A stretch of 64,000 nt of DNA, from positions 4,216,001 to 4,280,000 of the forward strand of contig NZ_CP151637.1 in NCBI RefSeq assembly GCF_038397755.1. Reading direction: 5' to 3'. Source of the DNA: Microbacterium sp. LWH7-1.2. Its GTDB lineage: Bacteria; Actinomycetota; Actinomycetes; Actinomycetales; Microbacteriaceae. This document shows positions 58,608-64,000 of the stretch, one piece after another. A program made the position numbers and the translations under genes. The notes below the pieces were generated by a model. It saw only the letters and a program-made list of their open reading frames with translations. It was not told the DNA's origin and did no database searches. Each line of letters begins with the position of its first letter. Position 1 is the first letter of the stretch.

Positions 58608-58680
58608 CGTCTCATCGGGAGTCCCGGCTCAAGCGGACTGACGGTTTGACAAGTCACTGCCGGGCTTCGACAGTGGACAC

Positions 58681-59400
58681 ATGAGCGATGGAGTCAGGTG
58701 GATGCCGCGGGCCGAGGCCGTGCCCCGGACCAGCGTGGCCGACGCGGTGCTGGCCGACCTCCGGGAGGCCATCTCGACAGGAGCCATCCCGGTGGGCGCA
58801 CGGCTTCCCGCCGAGGCGGTGCTGGCCGAGCGCTACGGTGTGAGCCGTCCGCTCGTGCGCGAGGCTCTGCGCTCGCTGCAGGCGCTCGGGCTCACCCGCA
58901 CCCGAACGGGGAGCGGCACGTACGTCATCGCCGATCAGCTCAACCCGGCCACGACTTTCGGCGACTTCTCATCCCGCGATCTGATGGAGGCTCGGCCGCA
59001 CATCGAGGTGCCGGCCGCCGGGTTCGCGGCCGAGCGCCGCTCCGAGCAGCAGCGCGGCGAACTGGTGCGCCTGTGCGATGACATGGATGCCAGCACCGAT
59101 CCCGACGAGTGGGTGCGACTGGATTCCCGGTTCCACGCTCTCGTGGCCGAGGCATCCGGCAACGCCGTCTTCGCCAAGACCGTCGCCGACATCCGTGACG
59201 CCCTCACTCACCAGTCCCAGGTGGTCAACCTCGTCGCCCACCGGCGGGAGGCCTCGAGTCGTGAGCACAGGCGCATCGCCGAGGCGATCGCCGTGGGCTC
59301 GGCGATCGAGGCCCGAGAGGCCATGCGCACGCACTTGAGCGAGGTCGAGCGGGTGATCACGCCGCTGGCGGCATCCGCGGCACCAGACGCTGCAGACTGA
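58681..59400 (+). CDS. GntR/FadR-family regulator
   Basis: The 239-residue protein has an N-terminal GntR winged helix (LADLREAISTGAIPVGARLPAEAVLAERYGVSRPLVREALRSLQALGL, residues 25-73) and an FCD-type helical ligand domain with the metal/ligand residues in DSRFHALVAEASGN and EHRRIAEAI. FadR-type regulators of this size often sense organic or amino acids. It is convergent with the aspartase gene (44-bp overlap), and its sites may be the palindromes at 60795 and 60864 in the aspartase-permease promoter region. Confidence 0.9.
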   Translation: MSDGVRWMPRAEAVPRTSVADAVLADLREAISTGAIPVGARLPAEAVLAERYGVSRPLVREALRSLQALGLTRTRTGSGTYVIADQLNPATTFGDFSSRDLMEARPHIEVPAAGFAAERRSEQQRGELVRLCDDMDASTDPDEWVRLDSRFHALVAEASGNAVFAKTVADIRDALTHQSQVVNLVAHRREASSREHRRIAEAIAVGSAIEAREAMRTHLSEVERVITPLAASAAPDAAD

Positions 59401-60763
59401 GCGCGTCGTCGAGCTGCAGGTCGGTGAGCAGACCCTTCTCGCGCACGATGTCGGGCACCGACCGTCCCGTCGCCAGAGCCTCGCGGGCGACCTCCGTCGT
59501 CGCCCGGTAGCCGAGAAGAGGGTTCAGTGCTGTCGCGAGGCCGATCGAGGTCGCCACGCGTGCGGCCATCACCTCGGGGTGGGCCTCGATGCCCTCGACG
59601 CACGCCGTCGCGAGAGTGCGACACGCCGCCGTCAGATGCGTGAAGCTCTGCGACAGTGCGCGCACGATCACGGGCTCGAACGCATTGAGCTGCAGCTGCC
59701 CCGACTCGGCCGCGAGGGTGACGGCCAGGTCGTCGGCGATGACGGTGTACGCCACCTGCGACACCATCTCCGGGATCACCGGGTTCACCTTCCCCGGCAT
59801 GATGCTGGAGCCGGCCTGGCGTGGGGGGAGGGTGATCTCGCCCAGGCCCGCGCGAGGGCCCGAGGAGAGCAGCCGCAGGTCGTTGCACGTCTTCGACAGC
59901 TTTATCGCGATGCGCTTGAGCACTCCGGAGAGATGGACGAACGCGCCGGGGTCCTGGGTGGCCTCCACCAGATCGCGGGCGGTCGTGAAGGGCCGTCCGG
60001 TCAGCTCCGCCAGATGCGCGCACGCGGCCTCCGCGTAGCCGGAAGGAGCGTTGAGCCCCGTGCCGATGGCCGTGGCGCCGAGGTTGATCTCGTACAGCAG
60101 GGCGGCGGATTCCGCGAGGCGGGCGCGGTCCTCCCCGAGCATGACGGCGAAGGCGCGGAACTCCTGCCCGAGCGTCATCGGAACCGCGTCCTGCAGCTGC
60201 GTGCGTCCCATCTTGACCACGCCGTCGAACTCGGCGGCCTTGGCGGCGAACGCGTTCTCCAGAATCTCCATCGCGACGCCGAGCTGCTCGGCCGCCTCCA
60301 CGAACGCCACATCCGCGGCGGTCGGGTACACGTCGTTCGTCGACTGGCTGAGATTGACGTGATCGTTGGGGTGCACCCTGGCGTAGTCGCCCTTGCGGCC
60401 GCCGAGAATCTCCAGTGCGCGATTGGCGATGACCTCGTTGGCGTTCATGTTCGTCGACGTCCCGGCGCCCCCCTGGATCACATCCACGATGAACTGGTCG
60501 TGCAGCGCCCCGGCGCGCAGCTCGCGGCACGCCTGTGCGATGGCGGCGGCCCGGTCCGCGTCCAGAAGCCCGAGGTCGCGGTTGGCGAGCGCGGCGGCCT
60601 CCTTGACGAAGGCGAGACCCCGCACGAGGAACGGATAGCGCCCGACGGGGACGCCGGTGATGGGGAAGTTCTCGCGGGCGCGTTCGGTGTGCACGCCCCA
60701 GTAGGCGTCGTCGGGGACCTCCTTCTCGCCGAGCAGGTCGTTCTCCGTGCGCATTGCGGGCAT
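59357..60763 (-). CDS. aspA: Aspartate ammonia-lyase
   Basis: The start at 60763, after GAAGGAGAG, gives 468 residues. Signatures of the fumarase/aspartase superfamily are strong: TSTNMNANEVIANRA, HPNDHVNLSQSTNDVYPTA, VKMGRTQLQDAVPMTLGQEF and the GSSIMPGKVNPVIPEM loop near residue 325. Aspartase converts aspartate into fumarate and ammonia. With the divergent permease and asparaginase it makes a complete asparagine-to-fumarate route. A start at 60754 is possible. Confidence 0.94.
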   Translation of the reverse strand: MPAMRTENDLLGEKEVPDDAYWGVHTERARENFPITGVPVGRYPFLVRGLAFVKEAAALANRDLGLLDADRAAAIAQACRELRAGALHDQFIVDVIQGGAGTSTNMNANEVIANRALEILGGRKGDYARVHPNDHVNLSQSTNDVYPTAADVAFVEAAEQLGVAMEILENAFAAKAAEFDGVVKMGRTQLQDAVPMTLGQEFRAFAVMLGEDRARLAESAALLYEINLGATAIGTGLNAPSGYAEAACAHLAELTGRPFTTARDLVEATQDPGAFVHLSGVLKRIAIKLSKTCNDLRLLSSGPRAGLGEITLPPRQAGSSIMPGKVNPVIPEMVSQVAYTVIADDLAVTLAAESGQLQLNAFEPVIVRALSQSFTHLTAACRTLATACVEGIEAHPEVMAARVATSIGLATALNPLLGYRATTEVAREALATGRSVPDIVREKGLLTDLQLDDALSLQRLVPRMPPAA

Positions 60764-60794
60764 GCTCTCTCTCCTTCGAGTGTGCGATGCGGTC

Positions 60795-60811
60795 AATCTA
60801 TCAGACAGATT
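60795..60811. promoter_or_regulatory. Palindromic operator, left site
   Basis: AATCTATCAGACAGATT is a palindrome with one mismatched pair, 31 bp upstream of the aspA start. Its core CTATCAGACAG matches the second site (consensus CTRTCWGACAG). It is a candidate site for the GntR/FadR protein encoded at 58681. Confidence 0.65.
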
Positions 60812-60863
60812 TTCGGTGCCGTGGCTTGAAATCGACGGAAACGTTGTGTTTCACTGCCGTAGT

Positions 60864-60874
60864 CTGTCTGACAG
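60864..60874. promoter_or_regulatory. Palindromic operator, right site
   Basis: CTGTCTGACAG is a perfect 11-bp palindrome about 66 bp, centre to centre, from the left site and 56 bp before the permease start. The two sites could let one regulator control both divergent promoters. Confidence 0.65.
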
Positions 60875-60929
60875 GCAGGCATCCAACTCGTGGGCAACGA
60901 TGCTCGCGACGCACAGGGAGCAGGAGCGC

Positions 60930-62504
60930 ATGGCCACGACGTCGATGAAGACGCGGACCGACCAGCCCGCGGTCGTCCGTGATGAGGAAGCAGGGTTCCA
61001 CAAGGCGCTGCGGCCGCGCCAGATACAGATGATCGCCATCGGCGGTGCGATCGGCACCGGCCTGTTCATGGGAGCGGGCGGCCGCCTCGCGATCGCCGGA
61101 CCGGCACTCGTCATCGTCTACGCCGTGTGCGCCTTCTTCGCCTTCCTGGTGATGCGCGCTCTGGGTGAGCTGATCGTCCACCGCCCGACAACCGGATCGT
61201 TCGTCTCGTACGCCCGGGAGTTCTACGGCGAGAAGCTGGCGTACGCCGCCGGCTGGATGTACTGGCTGAACTGGGCCATGACATCGGTCGCCGATGTCAC
61301 CGCCGTCGCCTTGTACATGAACTTCTTCAAGCAGTACGTGGCGTGGCTGCAGCCCATCGACCAGTGGGTCTTCGCCCTGGTGGCGCTGGTGTTCGTGCTG
61401 GGCATGAACCTGCTGTCTGTGAAGGTCTTCGGCGAGCTGGAGTTCTGGTTCGCGCTCATCAAGGTGCTCGCGCTCGTCGGCTTCCTCGCGGTCGGCGTCT
61501 TCTTCGTGGTCACCGGCACGCCCGTCAACGGCGAGACGCCCGGACTCCACCTCATCGCCGACAACGGCGGCATGTTCCCCAACGGCGTGCTGCCGGCGCT
61601 CATCGTGGTGCAGGGCGTGGTCTTCGCCTACGCCTCGATCGAGCTCGTCGGAACAGCTGCCGGCGAGACCGAGCACGCGCGCAAGGTGATGCCGCGCGCG
61701 ATCCGCGCGGTGGTCTTCCGGCTCGCGGTGTTCTACGTCGGATCGGTGCTCCTCTTCACCCTCCTCATGCCGTACACGGCGTACCAGGCGGGTGAGAGCC
61801 CGTTCGTGACGTTCTTCGGATCGATCGGCGTGGAGGGCGCCGACGTCATCATGAACCTCGTCGTGCTCACGGCCGTGCTGTCGTCTCTGAATGCCGGGTT
61901 GTACTCGACCGGCCGGATCCTGCACTCCATGGCGGTATCGGGCTCCGCTCCCGCTGCCTTCGCCCGCATGAACCGTGCCGGCGTGCCCTACGTGGGCATC
62001 GCCGTCACGGCCGTGGTGACGGCGCTCGGCGTCGCCCTCAACGCCGTCGTCCCCGCGCAGGCATTCGAGATCGCCCTCAACGTGTCGGCACTCGGCATCA
62101 TCAGCGCGTGGGCCGTGATCATCCTCTGCCAGCTCAAGCTGCAGTCGCTCGCCCGAACGGGCGCGATCGAGCGCCCGGCGTTCCGCATGCCCGGCGCCCC
62201 GTACACCGGCTACGTCACCCTGGCGTTCCTCGCCACCGTCATCGTCCTCATGGCACTGGACTACCCGATCGGCACGTCCACGGTGTCGTCGCTGGTGCTG
62301 ATCGTGCCCGCGCTCATCGGCGGCTGGTTCCTGCTGCGCGACCGCATCCGCCGCCTGGCAGCAGAGCGCACCGGCACGCTCGCCGCACTCCGCCTCCGGG
62401 AAGGGGCCGAGGGCGCCCAGGCCGCGCCGTCCTCGTCGCTCGCCGACTCCGACGACATCGCGTCCACCCCCCAGAGGGCGGCTCCCCGGGATGGAGAGCG
62501 ATGA
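60930..62504 (+). CDS. Amino acid permease, AAT/AnsP (asparagine/aspartate-type) family
   Basis: The ATG at 60930, after CAGGGAGCAGGAG, gives 524 residues with twelve membrane helices. The amino-acid-transporter signature at the first helix is clear (FHKALRPRQIQMIAIGGAIGTGLFMGAGGRLAIAGPALVIVY), and TM6-7 have the SIELVGTAAGETEHARKVMPRAI segment. The C-terminal 45 residues are cytosolic and rich in Ser and Ala. Asparagine is the likely substrate, because the next gene overlaps it (ATGA) and codes for asparaginase. Confidence 0.9.
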   Translation: MATTSMKTRTDQPAVVRDEEAGFHKALRPRQIQMIAIGGAIGTGLFMGAGGRLAIAGPALVIVYAVCAFFAFLVMRALGELIVHRPTTGSFVSYAREFYGEKLAYAAGWMYWLNWAMTSVADVTAVALYMNFFKQYVAWLQPIDQWVFALVALVFVLGMNLLSVKVFGELEFWFALIKVLALVGFLAVGVFFVVTGTPVNGETPGLHLIADNGGMFPNGVLPALIVVQGVVFAYASIELVGTAAGETEHARKVMPRAIRAVVFRLAVFYVGSVLLFTLLMPYTAYQAGESPFVTFFGSIGVEGADVIMNLVVLTAVLSSLNAGLYSTGRILHSMAVSGSAPAAFARMNRAGVPYVGIAVTAVVTALGVALNAVVPAQAFEIALNVSALGIISAWAVIILCQLKLQSLARTGAIERPAFRMPGAPYTGYVTLAFLATVIVLMALDYPIGTSTVSSLVLIVPALIGGWFLLRDRIRRLAAERTGTLAALRLREGAEGAQAAPSSSLADSDDIASTPQRAAPRDGER

Positions 62505-63451
62505 CCGGTACGGGCAGCGTCGTGGTGATCGCCACGGGCGGGACCATCGCGAGCCGCCGTGACGAGGACGGCGCGAGCAGACCGGTCGTCGCGGGGGGCG
62601 GCCTGCTCGCCGGCATGGAGCCGGCCGCCCCTGTCCGGGTCGTCGACGTGATGGCGCACGACTCGGCGACGCTGACGCTCTCGCACATGCAGCGGATCAG
62701 TGACGCGGTGGGGAAGGTCGTCTCGGACCCCGATACGCGCGGCGTGGTGATCTTGCACGGCACCGACTCGCTCGAAGAGACGGCGCTCCTCCTCGCGCTC
62801 CAGCACGGCGGATCCGACCGGCGCATCGTCGTGACCGGCGCGCAGTTCACCTTCGACGACCCCGAACCCGACGGGCCTGCCAACATCGAGGCGGCCATCC
62901 GCTTCGCCGCCGACGGCCCGCCCCGGGCTGCGCGCCGCGGGCGGGACGCCCGAGATGCGGTCTGTGTGGTCTTCGGCGGGCGGGTCCTGCCGGCGTGGGG
63001 TGTGTACAAGCACAGCGCCGACACGGCCGACGCGTTCCGCGTGGCGGGCCCGGACCTGGCGGTGCCACCGAGCGAGCCCACCCCCGTCGACGGCGTGCGC
63101 ATCGACATCGTGGCCCTGCCGCCCGGTGCCGACGCGCTGCACATCCGGGCGAGCGCGGCAGCCGGCGCACACGGCATCGTGCTGCAGGCCCTCGGCTCCG
63201 GGAACTCCACCGCCGAGGTCGTCGCCGCCGTCCGGGAGTGCGTCGCGTCGGGCATCCCGGTCGTCGTCTCCAGCCGCGTGCCGCAGGGCGCGCTCGCCCC
63301 CTCGTACGGCGGCGGAGGGGGCGGGCGCGACCTGGCGGAGGCCGGTGCCGTGCATTCTTCGACCCTCCGCCCCGGGCAGGCGCGGATCCTCCTCGCCGCG
63401 CTCGTCGCGCGCGGCGCGGAAGCCGCCGAGGTGCGCGCCGCGTTCGGCTGA
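62501..63451 (+). CDS. Asparaginase (type I/II, threonine-dependent)
   Basis: The 316-residue protein has the two threonine motifs of the family: ATGGTIAS (T12, T15) and HGTDSLEETA (T88-D89), then TGAQFTFDDPEPDGPANIEAAI and a VLQALGSGNS region. It hydrolyses L-asparagine to aspartate and ammonia. No signal peptide is seen, so it is cytoplasmic. It is translated with the permease gene (ATGA overlap), and its product feeds the divergent aspartase. Confidence 0.93.
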   Translation: MTGTGSVVVIATGGTIASRRDEDGASRPVVAGGGLLAGMEPAAPVRVVDVMAHDSATLTLSHMQRISDAVGKVVSDPDTRGVVILHGTDSLEETALLLALQHGGSDRRIVVTGAQFTFDDPEPDGPANIEAAIRFAADGPPRAARRGRDARDAVCVVFGGRVLPAWGVYKHSADTADAFRVAGPDLAVPPSEPTPVDGVRIDIVALPPGADALHIRASAAAGAHGIVLQALGSGNSTAEVVAAVRECVASGIPVVVSSRVPQGALAPSYGGGGGGRDLAEAGAVHSSTLRPGQARILLAALVARGAEAAEVRAAFG

Positions 63452-63457
63452 TCGGGC

Positions 63458-64000
63458 TCAGGACGTGATCGGCAGCGGCACTGCCGGCGTCTCGAAGAAC
63501 TCGAGCTCGTGCGCCATCGACCGCGCGAACGCCGCGTCCATGCGGGCGCGCTCGCGAGGCCCGGCCTCCCGCGCGGCGGCGTCGGCGATCTCGATGGCAC
63601 GTGCGGTCGCCTCCGCGAACGCGGGGTCGCCGTACAGCGCGAGCCAGTCGTCGTACGGATGCTCGTCGTGCCTGCGCGCGGCGAGCCGCGTGCCGAGGTC
63701 GGTGTACAGCCAGAAGCACGGCAGCAGCGCGGCGACCAGCTCGCCGTACGACCCACCCGACGCGTGCAGATGGTTGGTGTAGGCGAGCATCTGCGGTTCG
63801 GGGACGGATGCTGCGAACCCGACGTGCGTCTCGTGGAGCCGGCGCTCCTCGACGATGGCGGACTCGGCCGACCGTGCCCAGAAGACCTGCTCGTCCGCGG
63901 TCGGGGCGAGGGCGCTCGCCCGCGCCAGCACGCGGGAGTACTCGCCCAGGTAGAGCGCATCCTGCGCCAGGTAGCGCACGAACACCTCCCGCGGCAGCGA
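63458..64000 (-). CDS. TenA/THI-4-family aminopyrimidine aminohydrolase (truncated at window edge)
   Basis: The frame is open to the right edge, so the 5' end lies beyond base 64000. The visible 181 residues match the TenA/PqqC-like family: FVRYLAQDALYLGEYSRVLARASALAP, a catalytic-type Cys in LLPCFWLYTDLG, EHPYDDWLALYGDPAFAEA and the C-terminal Glu-rich helix MAHELEFFETPA. TenA salvages thiamine-degradation products; other members act in unrelated oxidations. It is convergent with the asparaginase gene, six bases apart. Confidence 0.85.
   Translation of the reverse strand, partial: SLPREVFVRYLAQDALYLGEYSRVLARASALAPTADEQVFWARSAESAIVEERRLHETHVGFAASVPEPQMLAYTNHLHASGGSYGELVAALLPCFWLYTDLGTRLAARRHDEHPYDDWLALYGDPAFAEATARAIEIADAAAREAGPRERARMDAAFARSMAHELEFFETPAVPLPITS

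Overview
The window comes from a high-GC actinobacterium, most likely Microbacterium or a close Microbacteriaceae relative. The reasons are strongly GC-biased codons, many GTG starts, leaderless-looking promoters, a GAAC-N4-GTTC LexA box, a small actinobacterial-type SRP RNA, and ArsR-ArsC fusion genes of a kind known from Microbacterium. About 59 protein genes, one tRNA-Ser and one SRP RNA can be supported. No phage, insertion sequence or CRISPR array was seen.

Layout. 0-10 kb: the 3' end of a RibD/DHFR-like gene, an AlkX/YcaQ-type winged-helix protein, a cupin, an AraC regulator, a CPA1 Na+/H+ antiporter, a TetR gene with an SPW-repeat membrane protein and a perfect palindromic operator, an LLM flavin oxidoreductase and a LAL-type LuxR regulator. 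10-13 kb: a methyltransferase, glycosyltransferase and alpha/beta hydrolase set divergent from the LAL gene. 13-25 kb: BFN-domain protein, FAD oxidase, an MBL-fold/TetR divergent pair with a clear operator, a DHFR-like protein, an ECF sigma factor, a first arsR-arsC fusion, Dps, a PRC-barrel protein, LexA-controlled dinB, and a carbohydrate ABC importer without its ATPase. 25-29 kb: CorA, a DUF305 lipoprotein with a frameshifted leader, and a polysaccharide co-polymerase/BY-kinase.

29-39.5 kb is an arsenic-centred accessory block. A divergent arsR-aquaporin-MFS / FAD oxidoreductase-ArsN-like acetyltransferase unit is followed by a FAD monooxygenase divergent from a second arsR-arsC fusion, then arsC, a three-helix-bundle arsC, a CoA-disulfide-reductase-like flavoprotein and an ArsC-like protein that has lost its distal cysteines. 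One operator type (ATAGA-N6-TCTAT) is seen three times: at both arsR-arsC fusions, 17 kb apart, and at arsC. No Acr3 or ArsB pump is present. The block ends at a strong hairpin next to the 3' end of a tRNA-Ser gene.

39.6-64 kb: a transglutaminase / DUF58 / MoxR operon, a membrane protein and a copper amine oxidase with a histidine-rich tail, two amino-acid/polyamine permeases and an IclR regulator, SRP RNA, NudK, pta-ackA, a beta-phosphoglucomutase/GH65 phosphorylase pair, and an asparagine/aspartate catabolic group (GntR regulator, aspartase, permease, asparaginase) whose divergent promoter region carries two related palindromes. The window ends inside a tenA-like gene.
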